64,000 nucleotides of DNA from Burkholderiales bacterium (GTDB taxonomy: Bacteria > Pseudomonadota > Gammaproteobacteria > Burkholderiales > SG8-39). A program made the position numbers and the translations under genes. Below the pieces are notes generated by a model. That model had not been told where the DNA came from. It searched no databases and worked only from the letters and a program-made list of their open reading frames with translations. Positions 10,488 through 20,549 of this stretch are shown one piece after another (positions within the stretch are counted from its first letter, which is position 1; every line of letters starts with the position of its first letter). The stretch spans positions 62,001 through 126,000 of the forward strand of contig JADGRQ010000007.1 of assembly GCA_017880775.1 (NCBI GenBank), in the 5' to 3' direction.

Positions 10488-12788
10488 TTGAAGCCTATCC
10501 CCGAGGACGCGTTGATTCTCGTGCCGCTCCGTAATGCGGTGCTGTTTCCCGGCATGATCTCCCCGATCAACATCGGGCGCCCGACCTCGGTGGCCGCAGC
10601 GAAAGAAGCGGTGCGCGCGGAAAAGCACGTAGGCTTCCTGCTGCAGCGCGATCCCGCCAAGACCGATGTGGTCCCTTCCGACCTGCACTGGGTCGGCACT
10701 TCGGGCCAGATCGTTCGCTACATCGCGGGCGAGGGTGCGCACCACCTCGTCGTACAGGGACAGTCGCGCTTCCAGGTGCTGGAATTCCTCGAAGGCTGGC
10801 CGTTCCTGGTCGCGCGCGTGCGCGCGATCGAGACCATCGAAGAGACCGGCCCCGAGATCGAGGCGCGCTTCATGCAGTTGAAGGAACGCGCGGTGGAGGC
10901 GATCGACCTGCTGCCCCACACGCCGGGCGAATTGAAGGGCGTGGTGCAGGCGATGGAATCGCCCGGCGCGCTGGCCGACCTGGTGGCGAGCATGCTCGAC
11001 GTGGACAATGCGGAAAAGCAGTCCATCCTGGAGAGCTTCGACCTGCGCCTGCGCCTGGACAAGGTGCTCACGCTGCTGGGCCAGCGCGTGGAGGTGCTCA
11101 GGCTGTCGAAGGAAATCGGCGACAAGACGCGCAAGGAATTCGATACGCGCCAGCGCGAGCACGTGCTGCGCGAGCAGGTGCGCCAGATCCAGAAGGAACT
11201 GGGCGAAGGCGACGACGCAGCAGCCGAACTCGACGAGCTGAAGAAGGCAATCGAGGCCGCGGGCATGCCCGAGGACGTGGCCAAACACGTCAACAAGGAG
11301 TTGAAGCGGCTCGCGCGCATGAACGACCAGTCGGGCGAGGGCTCGATGCTGCGCACCTGGCTGGAGTGGATGGCCGAACTGCCGTGGAAGACGGAAACGC
11401 CGCCGGCCATCGACATCGCCGAGGCGCGCCGCGTGCTCGACGAGGACCACTACGGCCTGCAGAAAGTGAAGCGCCGCATCCTCGAATACCTCGCGGTGAG
11501 GAAGCTCGCGCCCGAGGGCAAGAGCCCGATCCTGTGCTTCGTGGGCCCGCCGGGCGTCGGCAAGACCTCGCTCGGGCAATCGATTGCGCGGGCCACGGGG
11601 CGCAAGTTCCAGCGCGCGGCCCTGGGCGGCCTGCACGACGAAGCCGAGATCCGCGGTCACCGGCGCACCTACGTGGGTGCGATGCCGGGCAACGTGATCC
11701 AGGCGATCAAGCGCGCCGCGACCAGGAGCGGTGTGCTGATGCTCGACGAGATCGACAAGCTCGGCATGGGCGGCTTTCACGGCGACCCGAGTTCGGCGCT
11801 GCTGGAAGTGCTCGACCCGGAACAGAACGCGAAATTCCGTGACAACTATCTCGGCGTGGATTTCGACCTGTCGAGGGTGATGTTCATTGCCACCGCCAAC
11901 CAGCTCGATACGATTCCGGGCCCGTTGCGCGACCGCATGGAGATCATCCATCTTCCGGGCTACACCGAGGAAGAGAAACTCGAGATCGCGAAGCGCTACC
12001 TGGTGAAGCGCCAACTGGAGGCCAACGGCCTGAAGGCGGAGCAGGCGCAGGTGAGCGAGGCCGTGTTGCGCTCGTTGATCGCCGACTACACGCGCGAAGC
12101 GGGCGTGCGCAACCTCGAGCGCGAGCTGGGGGCGGTGCTGCGCCACGCGGCGATGAAAATTGCCGAAGGCAACGCCGAAAGTGTCGCGGTGGACGCGCCC
12201 GACCTGCACGCGATCCTCGGTGCGCGCAAGTTCGAAAACGAAATTGCGCTGCGCACCAGCGTTCCGGGCGTGGCGACAGGCCTGGCCTGGACCCCGGTGG
12301 GCGGCGACATCCTGTTCATCGAAGCCTCGAAGGTGCCGGGCTCGGGCAAGCTGATCCTCACCGGGCAACTGGGCGACGTGATGAAGGAGTCCGCGCAGGC
12401 GGCGCTGACGCTCGCCAAGACGCACACCGGCAATGCGCTCGACAAGGTGGACATCCACGTGCACGTGCCAGCGGGCGCGACGCCGAAGGATGGCCCGAGC
12501 GCGGGCGTGGCGATGTTCCTCGCGCTGATCTCGTTGCTGACCGACAAGCCGGTACGCAGCGATGTCGCGATGACGGGCGAAATTTCGCTGCGCGGACTGG
12601 TGATGCCGATCGGCGGGGTGAAGGAGAAGGTGCTGGCGGCGCTGCGCGCGGGGATCGGCACGGTGATGTTGCCCAAGCGAAACGAAAAGGACCTCGAAGA
12701 CGTTCCTGCCGAAGCGCGCGAAAAGCTAGAATTCGTGTTTCTCGAGCGGGTCGAGGACGCGCTGGCCTGCGCTATCGACGTCGTGTGA
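10488..12788 (+). CDS. lon: ATP-dependent protease La (Lon)
   Basis: Lon degrades misfolded and regulatory proteins in the cytosol. Domains in order: an N-terminal LON substrate-binding domain ([16 protein letters not shown]), a coiled coil ending [16 protein letters not shown], an AAA+ module with Walker A GPPGVGKT (about 353-360), [10 protein letters not shown] and arginine finger region, and the peptidase domain with the catalytic Ser in KDGPSAG (about 671) and Lys in [10 protein letters not shown]. From TTG 10488 the protein has 766 residues and about 11 residues before VPLRN, like E. coli Lon. An in-frame ATG at 10398 would add 30 residues of non-conserved sequence and coincides with the predicted transcription start; AAAAGGA at 10471-10477 precedes the TTG. 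The family is certain, the start is a judgement. Confidence 0.95.
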   Translation: MKPIPEDALILVPLRNAVLFPGMISPINIGRPTSVAAAKEAVRAEKHVGFLLQRDPAKTDVVPSDLHWVGTSGQIVRYIAGEGAHHLVVQGQSRFQVLEFLEGWPFLVARVRAIETIEETGPEIEARFMQLKERAVEAIDLLPHTPGELKGVVQAMESPGALADLVASMLDVDNAEKQSILESFDLRLRLDKVLTLLGQRVEVLRLSKEIGDKTRKEFDTRQREHVLREQVRQIQKELGEGDDAAAELDELKKAIEAAGMPEDVAKHVNKELKRLARMNDQSGEGSMLRTWLEWMAELPWKTETPPAIDIAEARRVLDEDHYGLQKVKRRILEYLAVRKLAPEGKSPILCFVGPPGVGKTSLGQSIARATGRKFQRAALGGLHDEAEIRGHRRTYVGAMPGNVIQAIKRAATRSGVLMLDEIDKLGMGGFHGDPSSALLEVLDPEQNAKFRDNYLGVDFDLSRVMFIATANQLDTIPGPLRDRMEIIHLPGYTEEEKLEIAKRYLVKRQLEANGLKAEQAQVSEAVLRSLIADYTREAGVRNLERELGAVLRHAAMKIAEGNAESVAVDAPDLHAILGARKFENEIALRTSVPGVATGLAWTPVGGDILFIEASKVPGSGKLILTGQLGDVMKESAQAALTLAKTHTGNALDKVDIHVHVPAGATPKDGPSAGVAMFLALISLLTDKPVRSDVAMTGEISLRGLVMPIGGVKEKVLAALRAGIGTVMLPKRNEKDLEDVPAEAREKLEFVFLERVEDALACAIDVV

Positions 12789-12798
12789 AAATGGCGGG

Positions 12799-14487
12799 GT
12801 GATTCCACGCCCCGACCTCGCCTTCAAGCCCGCCACCGTCGCCGAAGCATGGCTCGGGCTGCTCGCCGCGCGCGGTATCGATTATTTGTTCGTCAACGCA
12901 GGCACCGACTTCGCGCCGCTCGCGGAGGCCTATGCCAAGGGCCAGTTGCTCGGCTGGAAGATGCCGAAACCCGTCGCGGTGCCGCACGAAAACGTCGGCG
13001 TTGCGATGGCGCACGGCTATACCATGGTGACCGGCCGCGCGCAGGCGATGATGGTGCACGTCGGCATGGGCACCGCCAACGCGATCAACGGCCTGTACAA
13101 CGCGTACCGCCAGAGGATCCCGATGCTGTTCATCGCCGGGCGCACGCCGATCCTGGAGGCCGGCGGCGTGCGCGGTTCGCGCAACAACTTCATCAACTGG
13201 GCGCAGGAGATGTACGACCAGGCGGGGATGGTGCGCGAGGTGGTGAAGTGGGACTACGAGCTGCGCCATCCATTGCAGGTGGAAAGCGTGCTCGAGCGCG
13301 CGCTAGCGATCGCCAACAGCGCGCCGCAGGGGCCGGTGTATCTCACGCTGCCGCGCGAAGTATTGGCTGCGGAGCTGGGTGGAGAGACCGTTTCCCTCGG
13401 TGCAATCGCCGTGCCCGCGCCGCGCTCGCCGGCGACCGACGCGATCGCCCGAGCCGCCGAGTGGCTGGCGCAAGCACGCCATCCGCTCATCATCACCTCC
13501 AACTGCGGGCGTACTGCGCGTGAGGCGCGCGCGCTGCAGCAGTTCGCCGAACGGCTCGCCATCCCGGTAATTCATTATCGGCCGCGCCATCTGGCGCTCG
13601 CCACGTCGCATCCGCTTGCCGCCGGCTGGGATCCGCACGCGCTGCTGAAACAGTCCGACTGCGTGCTGGTGGTCGATTGCGACGTGCCGTGGATCCCCGC
13701 GCAGGGACAACCACTGCCGACTGCGCACGTGGTGCAACTCGGCATCGATCCGCTTTGGCCGGATTACCCGATGCGCGGATTCCGCAGCGACCTGACGCTC
13801 GATTGCGATACGCAGCTCGGCCTCGAGGCGCTCGCGAAGGCCGTCGGGGAAGACAAGCCGCGCGGGCTGCCGCCTGAAAAACCCGCCAGGCCGGCGCCGC
13901 AACCTTCGGGAAAAGCCATCACGTCGCGCTATGTCTCGGCATGCCTGAGCGGACTGCTCGATGCCGCTACGCTGGTGGTGAACGAATATCCGCTCACGCT
14001 GGAAGACATGGCACTCGAGGCGGGGCAGTATTTCTCACACCCGCCATCGGGAGGCCTCGGCTGGGGTCTGGGCGCGGCCCTCGGCGCGAAGCTCGCCGTG
14101 CCTGAGAAGACCGTGATCTGCGCGGTGGGCGACGGCGCCTACATGTTCGGCAACCCGACGCCTGCGCACTGGATCGCGCAGGCGCAGGGCCTGCCGGTGC
14201 TGTTCGTGGTGTTCAACAACGCGCGCTGGGGCGCGGTGCACCGCGCAACGCTTTCGGTCTACCCCGACGGCTACGCAGCGAAGGCGGCCGACCCGCCATT
14301 CACGCGCCTCGATCCCGCGCCGCAGTTCGAGAAAGTCTGCGAGGCGTGCGGCGGCTGGGGCGAGCACGTCACGACACCCGCCGGGGTGATGCCTGCGCTT
14401 AAGCGCGCGCTCGACGTAGTGCGAAACGAAAAGCGCCAGGCGCTGCTCAACATCGAAGTAGAAGCCAGCACGGCGCGCACCAGTTGA
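12799..14487 (+). CDS. Thiamine diphosphate-dependent enzyme (acetolactate synthase/benzoylformate decarboxylase-like)
   Basis: This 562-residue protein has the three-domain layout of ThDP decarboxylases and carboligases. The N-terminal PYR domain holds the activating Glu64 (PHENVG). A central domain follows, and the C-terminal PP domain has the cofactor motif beginning GDGAY at about 444 and ending in NN about 28 residues later. It starts with GTG 12799, ten bases after lon stops. It is not a canonical IlvB: no ilvN lies nearby, and the sequence resembles the catch-all ThDP-requiring proteins often linked to catabolism of 2-keto acids. The substrate cannot be assigned. It overlaps no neighbour functionally linked to it. 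Confidence 0.88.
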   Translation: MIPRPDLAFKPATVAEAWLGLLAARGIDYLFVNAGTDFAPLAEAYAKGQLLGWKMPKPVAVPHENVGVAMAHGYTMVTGRAQAMMVHVGMGTANAINGLYNAYRQRIPMLFIAGRTPILEAGGVRGSRNNFINWAQEMYDQAGMVREVVKWDYELRHPLQVESVLERALAIANSAPQGPVYLTLPREVLAAELGGETVSLGAIAVPAPRSPATDAIARAAEWLAQARHPLIITSNCGRTAREARALQQFAERLAIPVIHYRPRHLALATSHPLAAGWDPHALLKQSDCVLVVDCDVPWIPAQGQPLPTAHVVQLGIDPLWPDYPMRGFRSDLTLDCDTQLGLEALAKAVGEDKPRGLPPEKPARPAPQPSGKAITSRYVSACLSGLLDAATLVVNEYPLTLEDMALEAGQYFSHPPSGGLGWGLGAALGAKLAVPEKTVICAVGDGAYMFGNPTPAHWIAQAQGLPVLFVVFNNARWGAVHRATLSVYPDGYAAKAADPPFTRLDPAPQFEKVCEACGGWGEHVTTPAGVMPALKRALDVVRNEKRQALLNIEVEASTARTS

Positions 14488-14546
14488 TCGATTCGCAGCG
14501 CGTTCAGCAGTATCGTAGCGGCCTGGAACAACCGGAGGCGAATGAA

Positions 14547-16049
14547 ATGTTCAGAAACGGCCGGACGGCGCTGGCGATCGTCACGCTGGTTGTTGCGGCA
14601 GCGCTCGGCGGCTGCGCCGGCCAGCGCGCCGGCGATGCGGGCGGGCTCGAACGCATCGAGCACGTCGTGGTGATCTACGCCGAAAACCGCAGCTTCGACC
14701 ACCTGTACGGCTTGTTCCCCGGCGCCGAAGGCATCGCGCAGGCCACAGCCGAGCAGAAAACCCAGCTCGACCACGATGGCAAGCCATTGCCGCACCTGCC
14801 GCCGGTGTTCGTGCAGGGCAAGCCCTCTCCCGCCTTTCCGCTGCAGCTGCCCAACGGGCCGTTCCGCATCGACGCCGCACCGGTCGGCCGGCGCATGGAC
14901 GAAGTGTTGCCGAGCCCGATCCACCAGTACTACCACAACCGCGAACAGATCAATGGCGGCAGGAACGACATGTTCGTCGCCATGTCGACGGTTGGCGCGT
15001 GGGTGATGGGCTACTTCGACGGATCGAGCATGGAGCTGTGGCAGTGGGCGAAGGAATACACGCTCGCCGATCATTTCTTCATGGGCGCGTTCGGCGGCTC
15101 ATTCCTGAATCACCAGTGGCTGATCTGCGCCTGCACGCCGACGCACCCAACCGCGCCGGCGTCCGTGCGCCCGCAACTGGATGAGCAGGGACGGATGAAG
15201 AAAAAGCCCGGCTCGCCTGCCTCGGTACTGAACGGCCCGGTGGATGTGTTCGACGGGCGCGTGACACCCGACGGGTGGGTGGTGAACACCTCGCAGCCGC
15301 CGTACCAGCCGAGCGGCATCCCGCCCGCGGCGGGCGGCAGCCCCGAGCTCGCCGACGAGTCGCGCATCCCGGTGCCGCCGCAATCGGCGAAGACCATCGG
15401 CGACACGCTCTCGGCGAAGGGCGTGAGCTGGGCGTGGTACGCGGGCGGATGGAACGAGGCGAGCGCCGATGGACGCCGTGATCCGAAGGAAAAACGCGCG
15501 GTGATCTACAACCTCGAACGCGGCAGCCTGATGTTCCAGCCGCACCACCAGCCGTTCAACTACTACTCGCGATTCGCGCCGGGCAGCGCGGAGCGCGCGC
15601 GGCACCTGAAGGACGTGTCCGATCTTCTCGATTCCATCGACAAGGGCACGCTGCCGCAGGTCGCGTTCTACAAGCCCACGGGGCGCCTCAACCAGCACCC
15701 GAGCTACACCGACCTCACGGCCGGAGACGAGCACATCGCCGCGCTGCTGGAGCGGCTGAGAAAAAGCCCGCAATGGGGCAAGATGGCCGTGATCGTCACC
15801 TACGACGAGAACGGCGGCTACTGGGATCACGTTCCGCCGCCCTCCGGCGCGGGTTGGGGCGATCGGTGGGGCCCCGGATCGCGCATCCCGACGATCATCG
15901 CGTCGCCGTTCGCCAGGCGCGGCTTCGTCGACAAGACGCCTTACGACACGACTTCGATCCTGAAATTCATCACGCGGCGTTTTGCGCTCGAGCCGCTGCC
16001 GGGCGTGCGCGAGAAGGCGGGCGACCTGACGAACGCGTTCGCGTTCTAG
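14547..16049 (+). CDS. Lipoprotein phosphoesterase (phospholipase C/acid phosphatase AcpA family)
   Basis: This 500-residue protein belongs to the PF04185 phosphoesterase family, hydrolysing phosphate esters or phospholipids outside the cytoplasm. A lipoprotein signal peptide is visible (MFRNGRTALAIV, lipobox LGGC with Cys23), so it should be anchored to an outer or inner membrane. The family's catalytic segment ENRSFDH begins at residue 46, and later metal/active-site blocks include FMGAFGGSFLNHQW and TYDENGGYWDHVPPP. ATG 14547 has an excellent ribosome site (GGAGG, 8 bases upstream); an upstream in-frame start at 14484 would bury the signal peptide. Convergent with the Nudix gene. Confidence 0.9.
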   Translation: MFRNGRTALAIVTLVVAAALGGCAGQRAGDAGGLERIEHVVVIYAENRSFDHLYGLFPGAEGIAQATAEQKTQLDHDGKPLPHLPPVFVQGKPSPAFPLQLPNGPFRIDAAPVGRRMDEVLPSPIHQYYHNREQINGGRNDMFVAMSTVGAWVMGYFDGSSMELWQWAKEYTLADHFFMGAFGGSFLNHQWLICACTPTHPTAPASVRPQLDEQGRMKKKPGSPASVLNGPVDVFDGRVTPDGWVVNTSQPPYQPSGIPPAAGGSPELADESRIPVPPQSAKTIGDTLSAKGVSWAWYAGGWNEASADGRRDPKEKRAVIYNLERGSLMFQPHHQPFNYYSRFAPGSAERARHLKDVSDLLDSIDKGTLPQVAFYKPTGRLNQHPSYTDLTAGDEHIAALLERLRKSPQWGKMAVIVTYDENGGYWDHVPPPSGAGWGDRWGPGSRIPTIIASPFARRGFVDKTPYDTTSILKFITRRFALEPLPGVREKAGDLTNAFAF

Positions 16050-16058
16050 CGGGCGGGA

Positions 16059-16511
16059 TCAGCCGCCCAGCGCCGCGCGCACCCACTCGAGCACCACCGC
16101 CAGGCGTGGCGGCAGCAGATCATCGGCCTCGTCCAGGCTCACCCAGCGCCATTCGTCGTGCTCGGGCCTGCCCAGCTCGAGCGATACCGGCAGCGTGATT
16201 TTCTCGACTTCGGTCTCGGCGAGGTAGTAGCGCGCGATCTTGCCGCCGGCGTAGGGCAGGGTCTCGCGGTAATCCTCGCCGAGCGCGAATTTGATCTCGC
16301 CGAGGCCGGTCTCCTCCCATACCTCGCGCCGCGCGGTGATCAGCTCGGATTCGCCGTCCTCGACCAGCCCTTTCGGAAAATCCCAGTGGCCGAACGCGCG
16401 CAGCACCAGCAGCCACGCGCCCTGCTCGCTCCGGCGGAACACCACCGCACCCGCCGAGCGGGGCTTGATCACCTCGCCGGACGCGGGGGCTTGGGTAAGA
16501 TGCTTGTCCAT
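16059..16511 (-). CDS. Nudix hydrolase (Ap4A hydrolase-like)
   Basis: The 150-residue protein contains a complete Nudix box, Gx5Ex7REUxEExGU, running from GLVEDGE through REVWEETGL. That motif binds Mg and hydrolyses a nucleoside diphosphate linked to another moiety. The sequence around it (SAGAVVFRR, HWDFPKG, HDEWRWVSLDEA) resembles bis(5'-nucleosyl)-tetraphosphatase-type members, which clear alarmone dinucleotides. The stop is 9 bases from the convergent phosphoesterase gene; its start region is divergent from the CMD-family gene. Substrate assignment is tentative. Confidence 0.9.
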   Translation of the reverse strand: MDKHLTQAPASGEVIKPRSAGAVVFRRSEQGAWLLVLRAFGHWDFPKGLVEDGESELITARREVWEETGLGEIKFALGEDYRETLPYAGGKIARYYLAETEVEKITLPVSLELGRPEHDEWRWVSLDEADDLLPPRLAVVLEWVRAALGG

Positions 16512-16536
16512 TCACGTGATTTTAAAGGAGCAGGCC

Positions 16537-16923
16537 ATGGATGCGGCGATCAAGGAACTGTACGAGCGCGGGCTGAAGGTGCGCAAAGAAGTGCTGGGCG
16601 ACAAATACGTCGACAACGCCATCAATTCGGCTGACGAATTCACGCAGCCCTTGCAGGAATACCTCACGGCGCATGGCTGGGGCGCCTCGTGGGCGCGGGC
16701 CGGGCTCGAGAAGAAGACGCGTTCTATGCTCAACCTCGCGATGCTGACCGCGCTCAACCGCGGCTACGAACTGAAGATCCACATCCGCGGCGCGCTCAAC
16801 AATGGCGTCACGAAGGACGAGATGCGCGAAATCTTCCTGCATGCGGCCGTCTACTGCGGGGCGCCGGCGGCGATGGAGAGTTTCCGGCTGGCGAAGGAAG
16901 TGTTCAGGGAGGCCGGGATATGA
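16537..16923 (+). CDS. Carboxymuconolactone decarboxylase (CMD) family protein
   Basis: This small all-helical protein of 128 residues resembles gamma-carboxymuconolactone decarboxylase (PcaC) of the protocatechuate branch of beta-ketoadipate metabolism. Family features are SMLNLAMLTALNRGYELKIHIRGALNNGVTKDEM (given here as several blocks: SMLNLAML, HIRGALNNG, FLHAAVYCGAP). It lacks the CxxC of AhpD-like peroxidase members, which supports the PcaC-like group. ATG 16537 has AAAGGAG 6 bases upstream. Its stop overlaps the next gene's start (ATGA), so it is co-translated with an aminotransferase. Other pca genes are absent here, so the actual substrate is open. Confidence 0.86.
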   Translation: MDAAIKELYERGLKVRKEVLGDKYVDNAINSADEFTQPLQEYLTAHGWGASWARAGLEKKTRSMLNLAMLTALNRGYELKIHIRGALNNGVTKDEMREIFLHAAVYCGAPAAMESFRLAKEVFREAGI

Positions 16924-18257
16924 ACCCCCCGCAAGCGACCGGCGGGATGCTCGAGCTCGAGCATTTCTGGATGCCGTTTACCGACAACCGGCGTTTCAAA
17001 CGCGCGCCCAGGATGGTCGCCTCGGCAAGCGGCATGTACTACACGACGACCGAGGGCAGGCAGGTGTTGGATGGATTGGCGACGCTGTGGTGCGTGAACG
17101 CAGGCCATTGCCGGCCGAAGGTCGTGGAGGCCATCCGCAAGCAGGCGGGCGAACTCGATTTCGCCTCCGCGTTCTCGCTCGGCCATCCGCTGCCGTTCAA
17201 GGTCGCCGAGCGCATCGCCGAGCTCGCGCCGGCGGGCATGGGGTACGTGTTCTTCACCAACTCCGGCTCCGAGGCGGTGGACACGGCGCTGAAGATGGCG
17301 CTTGCCTACCATCGCCTGAATGGTCAGGCATCGCGCACCAGGTTCATCGGCCGGGAGCGCGGCTACCACGGCGTGAACCTCGCCGGCATCTCGGTGGGCG
17401 GGGTGCCGGCAATGCGCAAGGCCTACTCGGGCGCACTGACGCCGGGCGTCGATCACCTGCGCCACACGCAGGACCTGGCGAAGAGCGCGTTCTCGCGCGG
17501 CCAGCCCGCGCTCGGCGTCGAACTCGCCGACGAGCTCGAGCAACGGGTCATCCCTCTGCACGGCGCGGAAAACATCGCTGCGGTGATCGTCGAGCCGGTC
17601 TCTGGTGCCGGCGGCGTGCTGGTGCCGCCAAGGGGCTACCTGGAGCGGCTGAGGGAGATCTGCACCCGGCACGGCATTCTGCTCATTTTTGACGAGGTAA
17701 TCACCGGTTTCGGCCGCCTCGGCCAGCCGTTCGCCGCACAGGTATTCGGCATCCAGCCCGACCTGATCACGTTCGCTAAAGGGGTCACCTCGGGCAGCGT
17801 GCCGCTTGGCGGCGTGATCGTAGAGCAAGGGATCCACGCCGCGTTCATGAATGCGCCGGGAGGGGGCGTGGAGTTCTTCCACGGCTACACCTACTCAGGG
17901 CATCCGCTTGCGTGCGCAGCTGCGATGGGCGCGCTCGATACCTACGCCGAGGAAGGCCTGTTGACGCGCGCGCGCGAGCTCGCGAAGCCGTTCGAGGATG
18001 CGGTGCATGCGCTGAAAGGCTCGCCGAACGTGATCGATTGCCGCAACCTCGGCCTGATCGGTGCGATCGAGATGTCGCCGCGGCCGGGTGCGCCGGGCGC
18101 GCGCGCGTTCGAAGCCTTCGAGAAATGCTGGGCGAAGGGCGTGTTCGTGCGCCCGATCGGCGACAGCGTGGCATTCTGCCCGCCGCTCATCGCCGAGAAG
18201 AAGCACCTCGACGAAATGTTTTCGGTCACTGCGGAGGTCTTGAGGACGGTCGCCTAG
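16920..18257 (+). CDS. Class III (omega-amino acid:pyruvate-type) aminotransferase
   Basis: This 445-residue PLP enzyme of fold type I, class III, moves an amino group from an omega-amino acid or amine to pyruvate or another keto acid. Visible features are FTNSGSEAVDTALK (cofactor phosphate cup), RGYHGVN, the LLIFDEVITGFGR block with the PLP-binding Asp, and the Schiff-base Lys in TFAKGVTSG. The start ATG 16920 overlaps the CMD gene stop and has GGGAGG upstream. N-terminal LEHFWMPFTDNRRFK is typical of the beta-alanine:pyruvate aminotransferase group. It converges on corA with a 4-base overlap. Confidence 0.91.
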   Translation: MNPPQATGGMLELEHFWMPFTDNRRFKRAPRMVASASGMYYTTTEGRQVLDGLATLWCVNAGHCRPKVVEAIRKQAGELDFASAFSLGHPLPFKVAERIAELAPAGMGYVFFTNSGSEAVDTALKMALAYHRLNGQASRTRFIGRERGYHGVNLAGISVGGVPAMRKAYSGALTPGVDHLRHTQDLAKSAFSRGQPALGVELADELEQRVIPLHGAENIAAVIVEPVSGAGGVLVPPRGYLERLREICTRHGILLIFDEVITGFGRLGQPFAAQVFGIQPDLITFAKGVTSGSVPLGGVIVEQGIHAAFMNAPGGGVEFFHGYTYSGHPLACAAAMGALDTYAEEGLLTRARELAKPFEDAVHALKGSPNVIDCRNLGLIGAIEMSPRPGAPGARAFEAFEKCWAKGVFVRPIGDSVAFCPPLIAEKKHLDEMFSVTAEVLRTVA

Positions 18258-19219
18258 AGCCACTTGGCCTTGCGGAAGCGGAAAAACAGGTAGACGTCGA
18301 TGCCGACCATCAGGCCGACGGCAAACGGGTAGCCCAAGACCCACTTCAGTTCCGGCATGTACTCGAAGTTCATGCCGTAGACGCCGGCGATCATGGTGGG
18401 AATGGCCACCAGCGCGCCATAGGCCGCCAGGCGCTTGACGGTCTCGTTCTCCTGCAGCGAGATCAACGACAGGTTCACCGTCATCGCCATGACCACCATC
18501 TCGCGCGTGGCGTCTATTGTCTGGTTGAGGCGCACCAGGTGGTCGTACACGTCGCGGAAATACTCGCCCATCCCGGCGCATATCTGCGGCACGCGTCCGC
18601 CGTAGAGCTTGCCCACTGACTCCAGCAACGGGCCGACTGCGTGCCGGAGGGTCATCAGCTTCTGTTTCAACCCATACAGCGCCTCGATATTTGCGCGTGC
18701 CTGACTACCGGAGAAGATGCGCTCCTCGATCGCCTCCAGTTGCGTTTCCAGGTCGTCGAGGACCGGGAAGTAGCGGTCGACCACCGCGTCCATCAGCGCA
18801 TACAGCACGTAGCCGGAGCCGTGCTGCAGCAGCTCGGGTTCCCGTTCGCAGCGTTTGCGCACTTCGCTGAAGCCCTTTTCGGTGCGATTCCGCACCGACA
18901 GGATGTAGTTGCGGCCGACGAAGATGTTGATCTCGCCGACGTTCAACTCGTCCCCGGCCTGCTCGAGGGTGTGCAGCGCGACGAACAGCGAATCGCCGTA
19001 CTCCTCGATCTTCGGCCGCTGGTGGCCGTGGCGCGCGTCCTCGACGGCGAGCGGGTGCAGGTCGAAGGCGTCCTGCATGTCGGCGAGCTCCGCGTCGTTC
19101 GGGTCCTGCAGCGCGACCCAGACGAAGGTGTCCGGGCGTCCGACGAACTCGTGGATCGCGCGCTTGTCGATGTCCGCGAATTTCCGGCCGTTCTGGTAGG
19201 CGACGCAGTTGACGATCAT
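18254..19219 (-). CDS. corA: CorA-family magnesium/cobalt transporter
   Basis: This inner-membrane pentameric channel admits Mg2+ (and Co2+). The 321 residues form a large cytosolic N-terminal domain, a long stalk helix, and two C-terminal membrane segments. The signature GMN occurs in the loop between them (YGMNFEYMPELKW), and the C-terminus is basic (FRFRKAKWL), as usual for the family. The length is close to E. coli CorA (316). It is transcribed away from the aminotransferase gene at 19301, with an 81-base divergent intergenic region. Confidence 0.95.
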   Translation of the reverse strand: MIVNCVAYQNGRKFADIDKRAIHEFVGRPDTFVWVALQDPNDAELADMQDAFDLHPLAVEDARHGHQRPKIEEYGDSLFVALHTLEQAGDELNVGEINIFVGRNYILSVRNRTEKGFSEVRKRCEREPELLQHGSGYVLYALMDAVVDRYFPVLDDLETQLEAIEERIFSGSQARANIEALYGLKQKLMTLRHAVGPLLESVGKLYGGRVPQICAGMGEYFRDVYDHLVRLNQTIDATREMVVMAMTVNLSLISLQENETVKRLAAYGALVAIPTMIAGVYGMNFEYMPELKWVLGYPFAVGLMVGIDVYLFFRFRKAKWL

Positions 19220-19300
19220 GGGAGGGGCGTTTTCCGTATTTCGCCCGATGATACCGCCGGAAGGTAAAATGCGCGGCTTCGCTCAAGGGCCCTGACTCCC

Positions 19301-20515
19301 ATGCCAGCCATCAGCCGCCGGGCCTCGAGCCTCGGCACCGAAAACGCGTTCGTCGTACTTGCCGAGGTGAACGCGCTCGCGCGCACCGGCAAGGACATCA
19401 TCTCGTTCTGCATCGGCCAGCCCGATTTTCCGGCGCCGGTGAACGTGCAGGAGGCGGCGATCCGCGCGATCAGGGGCGGCAAGCACGGCTATACGCCGTC
19501 GGCCGGTATCGACGAGTTGCGCGCGGCGGCGGCGAAATACCTCGGCGCAATGCGCGGCGGATTGCCGATCCGGCCCGAGGACGTGGTGGTCGGGGCAGGG
19601 GCAAAACCGTTCATTGCTTACGCAATCCTGTCGAGCACCGACCATGGCGCGGGCGACGAGGTGATCTACCCCAATCCGGGTTTTCCGATCTACGAATCGC
19701 AGATCGTCGCGTGCGGCGCGAAACCCGTGCCGATCCACCTGCACGAGGCGCGCGATTTCTCCTTCGACCCCGCCGAGCTGGAACGGCGGATCACGCCGAA
19801 GACGAAGCTGCTGATCCTCAACTATCCGCACAACCCCACCGGGGGCTTGTTGTCGCGCAAGGAGCTCGAGCAAATTGCCGCGATCCTCGCGAAGCACCCG
19901 CAGGTGTGGGTGTACGCCGACGAGATCTACTCGCGTCTGGCTTACAGCGGCGAGTTCTTCTCGATCGCGCAGGTGCCGGGCATGTACGAGCGCACCATCA
20001 TCTCGGACGGCGCCTCGAAGACCTGGGCGATGACCGGCTGGCGCATCGGCTTCACTTCGAACCCGTTGCTGGCGCCGGTGCTGACGCGCTGGATCACCAA
20101 CACCGATTCCTGCGCCTCGCAAATCAGCCAGTGGGCGGCGCTGGAGGCGATCGAGGGCCCGCAGGATGCGGCCGCGATGATGAAGGCGAGCTTCCTCGAG
20201 CGGCGCGACCTGATCGTCGGATTGCTGAACAAGGTGCCGGGCGTGAGCTGCCGCTTGCCGGGCGGCGCATTCTACGCCTGGCCCAACGTCACCGAGGCGT
20301 GCCGCATGATCGGAGCGCCGGATTCGGAGGAGTTCAGGAAACGCCTGTTGAACGAGGCGGGCGTCGCGCTGCTCGCGGACATCCATTTCGGCTCGCGCGT
20401 GCCAGGCGAAGGCCAGCACGTGCGCTTTTCGTACGCCGCATCGAAAGAGATGATCGAGAAGGGCGTCGCGCGCATGGCGGAGTTCATCCGCACGAACACC
20501 CGCAAGGCTGCCTAG
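19301..20515 (+). CDS. Class I/II pyridoxal-phosphate aminotransferase
   Basis: This 404-residue fold-type I aminotransferase resembles aspartate/alanine aminotransferases of the AAT I group. Motifs: FCIGQPDFPAP (substrate loop), the NPGFPIYE block, NYPHNPTGG, VYADEIYSRL, the Schiff-base Lys in SDGASKTWAMTGWRIGF (about 240) and an Arg near the C-terminus for the substrate carboxylate. It has no close operon partner upstream; nudJ begins 34 bases downstream on the same strand and may be co-transcribed. The exact amino donor and acceptor are unknown. Confidence 0.92.
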   Translation: MPAISRRASSLGTENAFVVLAEVNALARTGKDIISFCIGQPDFPAPVNVQEAAIRAIRGGKHGYTPSAGIDELRAAAAKYLGAMRGGLPIRPEDVVVGAGAKPFIAYAILSSTDHGAGDEVIYPNPGFPIYESQIVACGAKPVPIHLHEARDFSFDPAELERRITPKTKLLILNYPHNPTGGLLSRKELEQIAAILAKHPQVWVYADEIYSRLAYSGEFFSIAQVPGMYERTIISDGASKTWAMTGWRIGFTSNPLLAPVLTRWITNTDSCASQISQWAALEAIEGPQDAAAMMKASFLERRDLIVGLLNKVPGVSCRLPGGAFYAWPNVTEACRMIGAPDSEEFRKRLLNEAGVALLADIHFGSRVPGEGQHVRFSYAASKEMIEKGVARMAEFIRTNTRKAA

Positions 20516-20549
20516 CAGCCCCGCCGGCGCGTCTCGATAGGCATACCCC

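Noticed and set aside
10428-12464. Long open frame antisense to lon
   Set aside because: High-GC shadow of lon, composed of His/Arg/Leu-rich sequence without motifs.
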